Part shown: one piece after another, positions 1 to 8,228 of the stretch
Layout: every line of letters starts with the position of its first letter
How positions within the stretch are numbered: the stretch's first letter is position 1
Source of the DNA: Ignavibacteriota bacterium
GTDB taxonomy: Bacteria > Bacteroidota > Ignavibacteria > Tepidaquicellales > Tepidaquicellaceae
Direction: 5' to 3'
Length of the DNA: 64,000 bases
Assembly (NCBI GenBank): GCA_026390735.1
Contig: JAPLFJ010000006.1
Location: 1-64,000 of the forward strand
Notes under the pieces: generated by a model
The model's input: the letters and a program-made list of their open reading frames with translations, nothing else
What the model was told of the DNA's origin: nothing
Databases searched by the model: none
Translations under genes and position numbers: made by a program

Positions 1-141
1 AAAATTACCGTTGTTATCAATTTGTTTCAGGCGGTACTGATATTTTCCCACAGAAAGTTTTTTATCTTCGAATGAATAGTTTGTCGGAAGGCTCGTTGTT
101 CCTTTGCCTGCGGCAAATCCGACTTTACTCCATTCGCTTTC
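1..141. repeat. 141-bp block identical to 2802-2942
   Basis: Positions 1-141 match 2802-2942 without a difference that I can see. Both copies lie in the same frame of neighbouring minus-strand genes and encode the stretch from ESEWSKVGF to NNGNF just before the sorting domain. The match stops abruptly at 141/2942, where the second gene lacks 39 bases. This looks like recent recombination or gene conversion between paralogous C-termini. Confidence 0.9.
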
Positions 142-2406
142 AACAGTTTTTCTTTCGATATCGAAACCTATATTATTAATTTCCGAAGATGTTTTCCAGT
201 TAAGTTTCACATCACGAAGATAAACCGAAGAAGAGAAAGAAGAAAATGTTACTGGTAAAGGTGAGTTACTTGTTGATGCAAAATAATATGTTGTTGCCGC
301 TAATGGATTAAAGAGACTTGTGTTTAATCCTGTACGGTTAATAACCGGTGATGAAGTTGTACCTGTTGGTGATGAATATGTTCCGGGTGCAGAACCAGTT
401 GCAGCAGATATATTAAGGTCGCTTATGTTTGAGATTCCCGGGATGCCGTCACCACGGATTGCCATACTAAGGTTTGAACAAACAAAACCATCAGCTAAAG
501 TAACAGTCCATCCTGAATTACTTCTTTGTATGAATGTTTTTCCGTTTTCTACGAATGAGCTTCCAAAAGTTGTCACTCCGCTTGCATCAGTATACGCAAC
601 AGAAATTGTACCTCCTGTAGTTGGTGTACCGCTTATTGTAAGATTTCTGTTGTTTGTGTTTACACCAACCGGATAAAGTCCTGTCTCAGAAGTAATAGCT
701 GTAGACCCAAACCATCTTTTAACAGTTCCTGTACCTGTTAAGAAATATGAACCTGTAACTGATTTACCCGGAGAAACTGTTGAGCTTCCCAAAGTTAATG
801 TCTGTCCGTTCAGGTCTATATTTTTAGAGAGGTTAAGATTACCAGTTATCGTCATATTTGAACTCAACGAAGGTGTTGCAGAAGATGAAAGATTCAGAAT
901 GTTGACTGTGGGTATTCCGCTCAGAGTACATTCGTTTCCCAGAGCCCAATTGTATATACCAACATTATCAGAAGAGACAGGTGCAGCGCCGCTGCTCCAG
1001 TTTCCTGCTGTTGACCATGTATTGCTTTCACTTCCTATCCAGGTATTGAATGCAGATGAAGAAACCCAGTTACTTGTCGAACCGCTTAATGCAAAATTAT
1101 TCAGCGTTCCATTTCTTGCGTTTGAAGACATATCGTAAAGAGTCGTTCCTTCATAATAGTCCATTCGGTAATATGCTGCAAGGCCTGTTTCATTTCCTGC
1201 GAGAGTGCACATCATATTATCACGGATTTCGGCAGCCGTTCTGCATACGGTCCATAAACGTACTTCATCAATTTTTCCCTTAAAATAATTATCGAGTTTA
1301 CCGATGCTGCTTTGCGGGTTATTGTAGGGAGTCATACCGGATGAACCAGTTGTAGAATATATATTTAAACCATTTACATAGATAGTATAAGTTGTGCCGT
1401 TAAAAGTGGCTGCAATATGATTCCAGGAGTTCAATGTGAGAGCACCATCGCCTGTTTCATAACTCTGCCATGAACCGTTGCTAAAGCCAAAATGAATTTT
1501 AGTACCGTGCTGGTAAACACAGGGAGGACGCATACTACCACCATCATTCGGATACCCCAGAATTCCGTGAAAATTTCCGTCGGAAGAAGTAGGATAGACC
1601 CACATTTCCTGAGTGAATGTTGTTCCTAAAACTACTCCGTTTGACAGTGAAACGTTGTCGTCTGTTCCATCGAAATCCAAAGCATTACGCGAGCCGGAAA
1701 AGCAATCAGATGTTTTCCATACAGGAGCGTTATACATTGTACCCGAATAATTATTACCACTGTTATCTGTTAAGGATGTACCTGAGCCGTCGCTCATTTT
1801 GTAATAAACTTTCAGATTAGCATTAGTGCCGATTTCCCTGTACATATTAGCTTTAATTTCTGCCTGAGTGCGCACTACATTCCAATAACGAACCTCATCA
1901 ATTTTACCTTTAAAATGTCCCTGATTAATACTTGTCCATGGTGCTTTTCCAATTGTAACTGTGTTTGAGTTTGAGATTGATAAAGAACCTGAAGCTTTAT
2001 TGATAACCTGTTCTCCATTAATATATCCGCACAAATATCCACCACTACTCCAAGTCATTGCTATATGATTCCAGACTCCTGAAATTAATGTTTTAGTACT
2101 ACTAGCATTGACGCTTGATCCCCAGCTCTCGAAGCATTCACACGTCAAAGTCAGGTTACCTTCGACTCCCATATTAAACCCCGGAACCGCACCATTGCTT
2201 TGTGATTTACCAAAAACTTTACCACCGTCTGTATCCTGGTACAAAACCCACGCTTCAACAGTAAAAGCAGAATAATTCAGTGATGAGCTGTTTTGAACAC
2301 TTATATAATCATCAATGCCGTCCAGTGATACAGCATATCCGCCAATCTGGGAATAAGCGCAGACGGGCAATAATAGGAAAAGTAAAGCGAGTAATTCTGT
2401 CTTCAT
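1..2406 (-). CDS. Secreted LamG-domain surface protein with C-terminal sorting domain (C-terminus outside window)
   Basis: Reading the minus strand from 2406 gives an open frame that runs off the window edge, so the last part is missing. It starts with a signal peptide (MKTELLALLFLLL, then a likely cut after AYS). Two LamG/concanavalin-like modules follow (each begins with an ALDFDG- or SLDGIDDY-like strand and contains WNHIA and GKIDEVR motifs), then a WIGSESNTWSTAGNWSS-like segment typical of large surface proteins, then LNWKTSSEINNIGFDIER, which normally precedes the sorting domain. In-frame ATGs also exist at 2418 and 2430; 2406 gives the cleanest signal peptide. It probably acts as an exported adhesin or carbohydrate-binding protein; the ligand is unknown. 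It lies 86 bases downstream of the next gene and is probably co-transcribed with it. Confidence 0.85.
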   Translation of the reverse strand, partial: MKTELLALLFLLLPVCAYSQIGGYAVSLDGIDDYISVQNSSSLNYSAFTVEAWVLYQDTDGGKVFGKSQSNGAVPGFNMGVEGNLTLTCECFESWGSSVNASSTKTLISGVWNHIAMTWSSGGYLCGYINGEQVINKASGSLSISNSNTVTIGKAPWTSINQGHFKGKIDEVRYWNVVRTQAEIKANMYREIGTNANLKVYYKMSDGSGTSLTDNSGNNYSGTMYNAPVWKTSDCFSGSRNALDFDGTDDNVSLSNGVVLGTTFTQEMWVYPTSSDGNFHGILGYPNDGGSMRPPCVYQHGTKIHFGFSNGSWQSYETGDGALTLNSWNHIAATFNGTTYTIYVNGLNIYSTTGSSGMTPYNNPQSSIGKLDNYFKGKIDEVRLWTVCRTAAEIRDNMMCTLAGNETGLAAYYRMDYYEGTTLYDMSSNARNGTLNNFALSGSTSNWVSSSAFNTWIGSESNTWSTAGNWSSGAAPVSSDNVGIYNWALGNECTLSGIPTVNILNLSSSATPSLSSNMTITGNLNLSKNIDLNGQTLTLGSSTVSPGKSVTGSYFLTGTGTVKRWFGSTAITSETGLYPVGVNTNNRNLTISGTPTTGGTISVAYTDASGVTTFGSSFVENGKTFIQRSNSGWTVTLADGFVCSNLSMAIRGDGIPGISNISDLNISAATGSAPGTYSSPTGTTSSPVINRTGLNTSLFNPLAATTYYFASTSNSPLPVTFSSFSSSVYLRDVKLNWKTSSEINNIGFDIERKTVESEWSKVGFAAGKGTTSLPTNYSFEDKKLSVGKYQYRLKQIDNNGNF

Positions 2407-2492
2407 ATTTACTTTCATTATAACTGACATAATTATAACATTATTTTAAATTATCAGAATAGAAATTCTACTCTGTAAATTCTTTACGAACA

Positions 2493-5093
2493 TTATTTAA
2501 GAAGCAGCATTTTTTTAGTCATCACATATTTATCTGCAATAATCCTGTAGAAATAGACTCCGCTGGAAAGATTGCTTCCATTGAACATTACAGTATAATA
2601 ATCAGCTTTTCTGAACTCATTATTAATAATTACACTCACTTCTTTGCCAGTGATATCATAAATTACTACAGATACTTTTGAATCGTTAGGCAGCTGAAAA
2701 TCTACCTTAGTAAACGGATTAAACGGATTCGGATAGTTCTGGCTCAGGTCATACTTAGCCGGTACTCCGACATTCACAGATCCACTTAAATTATGATATT
2801 CAAAATTACCGTTGTTATCAATTTGTTTCAGGCGGTACTGATATTTTCCCACAGAAAGTTTTTTATCTTCGAATGAATAGTTTGTCGGAAGGCTCGTTGT
2901 TCCTTTGCCTGCGGCAAATCCGACTTTACTCCATTCGCTTTCTTCCGAAGATGTTTTCCAGTTAAGAACAGCATCGCGGTTACTGACTGAATTTGTAAAG
3001 AATGCTAGTGAAACAGGGAGAGGATTATTAGATGAAGATAAAGGATGATTACTGATCGTACCGGACAAAGAGCCTGAAGATATTGTCAGCGAGTTGTTGT
3101 CTACAAGTATGCCCTGAATTTCACCTGCAGCATTCGATGCCAGGTCACAGCTCAGGAAATAATATCCACCGCCAGTACCTATTGACTGATTAAAACCAGA
3201 GAAGCTGATTGTATTTCCTGTACCCGGATCAGCCGCAACTGTACCGAGGAGACTGCTGATTTTTGCACCCGGATCAAATGTATTGTCCGCACTGTACCAC
3301 AATTTGAAATTTGATGCACCGCTGCGAACGCCGTTTAGTTTAATTACTGCTACTGTAAGAGATGCCCCTGAATTTGCCCCGGATAGCTGAAATCTTCCAA
3401 TGGGCTGATTAGGGTTACCTTTTACAATGATAGGCGTATAAGAACTTCCGCTAGTAAAAGTGCAGGTTACAGAAACTGTTGAAAAGCTGAACTGATCGCC
3501 GTAAGATGTACCACCAGTATTAGTGGCAAAAGCGCGCACATAATATGTAGTACCAGGTGCCAATCCTGTTATGTTAGCTGTAAACGCACCAATATTTGAT
3601 GTACTACCTTTGTTAATGAAAGATGCGTTACTTATAGTCGGGTTTGAACTGGTGCCATAGCATACACCATAGGCGATAGGATTAGGATTACCTAAATTTG
3701 TAATATTTCCATTCCCCGTAGCAGTGGTTAAAGTAACATTTGTAGCTGCTTGTGTAGTTACCGTAGGTGGCGGGGTTGCTGTTACCGTCCATCGAGCGTA
3801 CAACATCACATTATAAGCTCCAATTGTAAATGTTGAACCTGTAGCATACGGTGTACCGCTGCCGTCAGCTTTTGTATTCCAGCCCTGGAAAGTATATCCG
3901 GTTTTCACAAGACTACCGGAATTTGAGAGTACCGTTACAGTGGAACCTACTGCATAATTATTGCCATCAACAGGCACGCTGCCTCCGGTGCTGGAGTTGC
4001 CGTTATACGTTACAGTATAAGGTGATATAGCAAAGATGGCGTTTAGGTTTTGCGCCACAACAACATTTGCACTTGGGTTTAAGTAAGCAGATGGAACGGT
4101 TATCTGAATAGGTGCGCTCAAGACAGTCGAAGGAGTACCAGTAATTTCCAGTGTGAAGCTGGTTGATCCTGCATTGATATTTGACTTTGCCTTTGCGATA
4201 AGGCCGGTTGGCAAATTGGTTACCCAGCTGGAAAGTGTAGTACCCTGAGCAATTGTACTAAGTATAGTATGCTCAAGCAGTGTAACAACAACATCCTTGG
4301 AAGTAATCGAAACACCTGTCGCACCGATAATCGATACATTGGCGACTGTCGCTTTCGGATTCATAGCTGTCTGAATTTCAGCGGCTGAAGAGAAAGCAGA
4401 GTTCCAAATTTTTATTCCGTAAACTTTTCCGCTTTTTGCAGCTTCACCCGAATACCTATTATCATTATAAAAGAAACCGAATCTTGGTTTTCCGTTGACA
4501 AGCACCGGAGATCCATCGCTCCCGGCATTATAGTTTATTTCGGGCGTTGAAACAACTACACCATTTACGACAAAATATGCCTTAAACACTCCGTCGGTCG
4601 AACGGGTAACTACAAGATCAATTAACTGGTTGTTGCTAATAGTTGTAGTTCCGTTGCCGCTGGGATAGAATACTAACTTATTTCCACAAAAATAAAATCC
4701 ATTGTCGCTAACACAGTTTTGGTAATCAATAATCTTCCTATAACCAGGGCCGGTCGAGTCGAATGAAAACCGAAGACCGATTGAATAATTCGTACGGATA
4801 TCCGAATTTACATCAATATAGAAACCACCGCCTTCTTTCTGGTCTGATCTCCAAGTCCAATAGTCTCCGTTTGCGTCAGTTAGAAAAGCCGACTCAACAT
4901 TATTGCGTAAGTAAGAAGGATCTCCATTGCTGACTGGTGTGGGTCCCCAGGCTGTAAGAGTAGAACCATTGAGACGGTCAGTAAGGGTTCCCGCAAATTC
5001 ATATTCTGCAACAAGTGTCTGCGCCCCTGCGCTCTTCAAGAGTATTACGGTAAACAATACCGTGACTAAAATTAATAATAATGATTTTTTCAT
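2493..5093 (-). CDS. Large secreted multidomain surface protein with type IX-like sorting domain
   Basis: 866 residues. A signal peptide (residues 1-24) is followed by a LamG/concanavalin-like region (about 25-245), a region of unclear fold, one Listeria-Bacteroides (InlB B-type) repeat at about 355-435 (YTVTYNGNSSTGGSVP through GYTFQGWNTKADGSG to YARWT), a fibronectin III-like module at about 445-540 (GLAPGTTYYVRAFATN), and a C-terminal sorting domain beginning YDLSQNYPNPFNPF and ending KKMLLLK. These modules are typical of cell-surface adhesins exported by the Por/type IX route; the target is not evident. Next to the sorting domain the usual INNIGFDIER motif is missing because of a 39-bp in-frame deletion relative to the downstream paralogue. 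A sigma-54-like promoter lies about 130 bases upstream. Confidence 0.88.
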   Translation of the reverse strand: MKKSLLLILVTVLFTVILLKSAGAQTLVAEYEFAGTLTDRLNGSTLTAWGPTPVSNGDPSYLRNNVESAFLTDANGDYWTWRSDQKEGGGFYIDVNSDIRTNYSIGLRFSFDSTGPGYRKIIDYQNCVSDNGFYFCGNKLVFYPSGNGTTTISNNQLIDLVVTRSTDGVFKAYFVVNGVVVSTPEINYNAGSDGSPVLVNGKPRFGFFYNDNRYSGEAAKSGKVYGIKIWNSAFSSAAEIQTAMNPKATVANVSIIGATGVSITSKDVVVTLLEHTILSTIAQGTTLSSWVTNLPTGLIAKAKSNINAGSTSFTLEITGTPSTVLSAPIQITVPSAYLNPSANVVVAQNLNAIFAISPYTVTYNGNSSTGGSVPVDGNNYAVGSTVTVLSNSGSLVKTGYTFQGWNTKADGSGTPYATGSTFTIGAYNVMLYARWTVTATPPPTVTTQAATNVTLTTATGNGNITNLGNPNPIAYGVCYGTSSNPTISNASFINKGSTSNIGAFTANITGLAPGTTYYVRAFATNTGGTSYGDQFSFSTVSVTCTFTSGSSYTPIIVKGNPNQPIGRFQLSGANSGASLTVAVIKLNGVRSGASNFKLWYSADNTFDPGAKISSLLGTVAADPGTGNTISFSGFNQSIGTGGGYYFLSCDLASNAAGEIQGILVDNNSLTISSGSLSGTISNHPLSSSNNPLPVSLAFFTNSVSNRDAVLNWKTSSEESEWSKVGFAAGKGTTSLPTNYSFEDKKLSVGKYQYRLKQIDNNGNFEYHNLSGSVNVGVPAKYDLSQNYPNPFNPFTKVDFQLPNDSKVSVVIYDITGKEVSVIINNEFRKADYYTVMFNGSNLSSGVYFYRIIADKYVMTKKMLLLK

Positions 5094-5223
5094 TATTGAA
5101 GTTCTTATATATTTTGAAAATAATTTCTGTTTTTATATCTTAACTATACGGATATTGGTTTTTATATTTCAGATTTAAATACAACTAATTTGATAACTCT
5201 TGAATAAATCATACATTTTAACG

Positions 5224-5239
5224 TGCAAATTTCATGCCA
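5224..5239 (-). promoter_or_regulatory. Sigma-54 (-24/-12) promoter for the surface-protein genes
   Basis: The minus strand reads TGGCATGAAATTTGCA. Against the RpoN consensus TGGCACG-N4-TTGCW only one base differs (T for C), and the GG-to-GC spacing is correct. It faces the gene starting at 5093 and would give a leader of about 120 nt. Two palindromic sites lie about 50-85 bp upstream, as expected for a bacterial enhancer-binding protein. No other equally good match was noticed in the window. Confidence 0.72.
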
Positions 5240-5289
5240 GTTAAAATATGCTATATTTAGTTGTTTTTGAGGTGTTTACAATAATATTT

Positions 5290-5322
5290 TCTCATTTTGA
5301 GACAAATTTTCTCATTTTGAGA
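5290..5322. promoter_or_regulatory. Two tandem palindromic activator sites
   Basis: TCTCATTTTGAGA occurs at 5290-5302 and again at 5310-5322. Each is a perfect 5+3+5 dyad followed by CAA, and the copies are exactly 20 bp apart, i.e. two helical turns on the same face. The position upstream of the minus-strand sigma-54-like promoter suggests binding by an NtrC-family activator (inference). Confidence 0.65.
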
Positions 5323-5807
5323 CAAGATTTATACAACAGTCCATTATAAATTATAAATATCCATTTTGGTGGTTAATAAACGATTGATAGGGTATGCAAG
5401 AGCATGTTATTTGATTTAGACGACACATTTTTAAAGAAAAAGTGTAAATTACTGCCCTTTCCAGAAAAATATTGGGGATAATTCTTGTTTATCAATTTTG
5501 GTGTGAACAAGTTTGGGATGGTATTTTTTAATTTTTGTCCCACAGACTGAGTTGTAAGTTATTCAGGATATAAAATCAGAGATTTAAAAAAGGATACCTA
5601 CAAATATGCAACCACTAAGGGGTTGGAAAAAACTGAACTGTCACCGTCAAGAATGCAGGAACTACGAATATGTAACCCTTAAAAAAGGTCATTAAAATCA
5701 GGAAACAGAAAAAGTTTAGAAGGATTAATTTCTAAATTGTATAAGTAGCTTATATTTCTTATATTTATGGACATTTTAAAACATATAATATTCGGAGTAA
5801 AATTTTT
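5323..5807. other. Intergenic region without recognised genes
   Basis: Together with the promoter region this forms a 714-base gap. The ORFs are short and stop-rich, and I see no tRNA, riboswitch or strong hairpin. Its right end serves as the upstream region of the TPR lipoprotein gene, with AT-rich TATATTT-like stretches around 5750-5765 that could be its promoter. Confidence 0.5.
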
Positions 5808-6740
5808 ATGAAATCCTTAAAAGTATTTTTAGGACTGATTTTCTTTATTGGAGCAATATCAATTTATTTAGGGGGATGTTCTCCGGCAGAAACAACAACC
5901 GGTAAATTAGCTTACGGGCAAAAAGACTGGGAAAAAGCAGCATCAGAATTAGCAAAAGGTTTAGCAGTTGACAAGACAGATGCAGAAGCATGGTATATGC
6001 TAGGATATGCGCAGACAGAATTAGGTAAATTCACAGAAGCAGCAGTTTCTTTTAAAGAAGCTTCGACACGTTCAGCAGATTACGGCAATCTTATTAAGAA
6101 CTACTGGATTGACAAGTTTAATGCAGGTATAAACGATTTCAACAGCGGCGTAAAATCATTAGGCAAGAAAGAAACTGATAATGCGAATGCATACTTCGGA
6201 AAAGCCGTAAAGAATTTTACAGCAGCAACCGGAATAATCCCTGACAGTATTGCAGCACATCAGTTATTAGCAGACTCATACAACTACATGGGTCAGACCG
6301 ATAAGGCTTTAGAAATTTACCAGAATATTCTTGATAAATCGAAGAGCAAAGAAGATGCAATCCAGATTGGTAAACTCATGTATGCAGCAGGCATCAAAGC
6401 CAGGCAGGCAGAAGATTACGTAAAAGCATTTTCAATATTCAAGAGAGTATTAACTATTCCTTATATACCTAAAGACAATATTTATTACGAAAGTTCACAG
6501 TTTAACTGCGGATACTGTAATTACCAGCTGGCAGTGAAACTTGCTACAGACGGAAAAGCAAAAGCAGAATACGAACCATTCTTAAACGAAACAGTCAAGT
6601 ATATTGAGGGTGTAACATCAACATCCAAGAGCAAAGAACTGCTTAAGGATTCATACGAAATCTTAATCAATGCATACGATGCTTTAGGCAACAATGCAAA
6701 GAAAGAAGAAGCAGTACAGAAGAAAGCAGCTTTAAATTAA
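5808..6740 (+). CDS. TPR-repeat lipoprotein
   Basis: 310 residues. The N-terminus has a lipoprotein signal with lipobox LGGC at about residues 21-24, so the protein should be lipid-anchored. Tetratricopeptide repeats follow (for example KLAYGQKDWEKAASELAKGL, DAEAWYMLGYAQTELGKF and AAHQLLADSYNYMGQTDKAL), with helical repeats to the C-terminus. TPR lipoproteins usually scaffold envelope complexes; no partner can be named. The SppA gene starts four bases after the stop, indicating an operon. It is rich in GCA codons and acidic residues. Confidence 0.85.
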   Translation: MKSLKVFLGLIFFIGAISIYLGGCSPAETTTGKLAYGQKDWEKAASELAKGLAVDKTDAEAWYMLGYAQTELGKFTEAAVSFKEASTRSADYGNLIKNYWIDKFNAGINDFNSGVKSLGKKETDNANAYFGKAVKNFTAATGIIPDSIAAHQLLADSYNYMGQTDKALEIYQNILDKSKSKEDAIQIGKLMYAAGIKARQAEDYVKAFSIFKRVLTIPYIPKDNIYYESSQFNCGYCNYQLAVKLATDGKAKAEYEPFLNETVKYIEGVTSTSKSKELLKDSYEILINAYDALGNNAKKEEAVQKKAALN

Positions 6741-6744
6741 TAAC

Positions 6745-7695
6745 TTGAGCGACAGTAATCAAAATAAAAGCGGACGCTGGTTCTGGGGAATAATAATCGG
6801 CATTCTGGTTATGGCGATGCTGTTTGTAGGATTTTCCATAATCATATTTGCTACAGTACTTGTAAAGACAGGTGACAAAGGTTATGATTACGAAGAAGTA
6901 CGTTCGGGTAAAGGAAAGATTGCGATTGTAGAACTTGATTTTACAATCATCGATTCAAAACCGATAGTAAGACAGTTCAAGAAATACCGTGAAGACAAGA
7001 GCATTAAGGCAATTGTGTTACACGTAAACTCGCCGGGAGGCGGAGTTGCGGCTTCACAGGAAATGTATGAAGAAGTTAAGAAGACACGTGATGCAGGAAT
7101 ACCTGTAATAGTTTCATTCGGTTCTATAGCAGCAAGCGGAGGTTATTATGTTGCATGCGGCGGAAGTTTAATAGTTTCGAATCCGGGAACACTGACAGGA
7201 AGCATCGGAGTGATTATTTCACTTATGAATTTTAAAGAACTTACCGATAAACTCGGGATTAAGGACTTTACGATTAAGAGCGGTGAACTGAAAGATGCGG
7301 GTAATCCGATGAAAGAAATAAACGAAAAGGACAGAGCTTATTTTCAGGATATAGTAGACGACAGTTACGAACAGTTTCTTGATGTAGTTTCAAAAGAAAG
7401 AAAGATTGACAAAGAAGAAGTCCGCAGGATAGCGAGCGGCAGAGTATACACAGGCAGACAGGCCAAAGACATAAGGCTTGTTGATTCACTGGGTACTCTT
7501 GAAGATGCGATAAAAATAGCAGGTGTAATGGCAAAGATAGAAGGCGAGCCTGCGATAGTAAAAGAGAAAGGTAAACGGAATATATTTGATTATATCATAG
7601 AGAATATGACTAACAACGAGATAAAGGTTTTAAAAGAAGATGTATACAATGAATTTTTAAACAAACCGGTTTTGCAATATAAATTCGAAAGGTAA
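6745..7695 (+). CDS. sppA: Signal peptide peptidase SppA, S49 family
   Basis: 316 residues with a TTG start four bases after the previous gene. A single membrane segment (about 13-40) anchors a periplasmic S49 protease domain of the short SppA type. The nucleophile is probably Ser131 in AASGGYYVA and the general base Lys183 in KSGELKDAG; the 52-residue spacing matches that of the short Bacillus SppA. The SPGGG motif is at 96-100. The family degrades cleaved signal peptides and other membrane remnants. The HU gene begins one base after the stop, so these three genes are probably translated from one message. Confidence 0.92.
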   Translation: MSDSNQNKSGRWFWGIIIGILVMAMLFVGFSIIIFATVLVKTGDKGYDYEEVRSGKGKIAIVELDFTIIDSKPIVRQFKKYREDKSIKAIVLHVNSPGGGVAASQEMYEEVKKTRDAGIPVIVSFGSIAASGGYYVACGGSLIVSNPGTLTGSIGVIISLMNFKELTDKLGIKDFTIKSGELKDAGNPMKEINEKDRAYFQDIVDDSYEQFLDVVSKERKIDKEEVRRIASGRVYTGRQAKDIRLVDSLGTLEDAIKIAGVMAKIEGEPAIVKEKGKRNIFDYIIENMTNNEIKVLKEDVYNEFLNKPVLQYKFER

Positions 7696-7696
7696 A

Positions 7697-7990
7697 ATGG
7701 GAATGACAAGGGCACAAATAGCGGCACAAATTTCTGATGCTACCGGAATAAGTAAGAAGGAAGCAGAAATCGTGATTGAAGGATTTATCAGTGTAGTAAT
7801 TGACTGCCTGTGCAAGGATGAGACTATTGAGATAAGAGGATTCGGAACGTTTAAGAATGTAGTAAGAGAACCGATGAAGGCCCGTAACCCAAAGACCGGA
7901 GAGACACTTCAGCTTGGCAGGAGATTCATACCGAAGTTTAAAGTGTCAAAAGAATTCAAAACAGTAGTACAAGAAAATTTATCAAAATAA
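7697..7990 (+). CDS. HU/IHF-family DNA-binding protein
   Basis: 97 residues, the usual HU length. It has the expected KxxIxxxIxxxTGISKKEAEIVIEGF helix pair, the IEIRGFGTF turn, and a basic arm ending in RNPKTGETLQLGRRFIPKFKVSKEFK. Members are dimeric nucleoid proteins that bend DNA. It sits directly behind sppA and just ahead of a tiny ribosomal-type gene, so the group is probably highly expressed. HU versus IHF cannot be decided from sequence alone. Another HU-like gene lies at 40672-40947. Confidence 0.93.
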   Translation: MGMTRAQIAAQISDATGISKKEAEIVIEGFISVVIDCLCKDETIEIRGFGTFKNVVREPMKARNPKTGETLQLGRRFIPKFKVSKEFKTVVQENLSK

Positions 7991-8000
7991 TTAATTAACG

Positions 8001-8006
8001 AAAGGA
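8001..8006 (+). promoter_or_regulatory. Strong Shine-Dalgarno for the 31-residue gene
   Basis: AAAGGAG-like sequence lies about nine bases before the ATG at 8016. Most genes in this window have weak Shine-Dalgarno matches, so this stands out and supports that the tiny ORF is translated. Confidence 0.6.
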
Positions 8007-8015
8007 GCAAATTTA

Positions 8016-8111
8016 ATGCCTTGTGGAAAAAAGAGAAAAAGGGCTAAAATGTCTACTCATAAGAGGAAGAAAAGACTTAGAAAGAACAGACATAAGAAGA
8101 AAATAAGATAG
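8016..8111 (+). CDS. 31-residue basic AURKAIP1/COX24-type ribosomal protein
   Basis: The sequence reads MPCGKKRKRAKMSTHKRKKR and continues LRKNRHKKKIR: 31 residues, about 60% Lys/Arg. Bacteroidota encode a nearly invariant MPSGKKRKRHK-type peptide annotated as AURKAIP1/COX24-domain protein, related to mitochondrial mS38 and actinobacterial bS22, which sits in the small ribosomal subunit. The HKRKKRLRKNRHKKK core is the family hallmark. It follows HU by 25 bases with a good Shine-Dalgarno and is followed by a strong terminator. Position 3 is Cys where Ser is more common (from memory). Confidence 0.85.
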   Translation: MPCGKKRKRAKMSTHKRKKRLRKNRHKKKIR

Positions 8112-8136
8112 TCTAAAAGTTTTATTCTTAAATATA

Positions 8137-8164
8137 AAACCCTGGGTCTTACGGCTCAGGGTTT
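8137..8164. terminator. Bidirectional intrinsic terminator
   Basis: AAACCCTG (8137-8144) and CAGGGTTT (8157-8164) form a perfect 8-bp stem between two convergent transcripts, the HU/ribosomal-protein operon and glnS. Confidence 0.75.
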
Positions 8165-8228
8165 AAATATTTTGAACTCTTAATTAATATCGGTTTTTCA
8201 TTCCTGAAATTACTTCAAGAATTTAACA

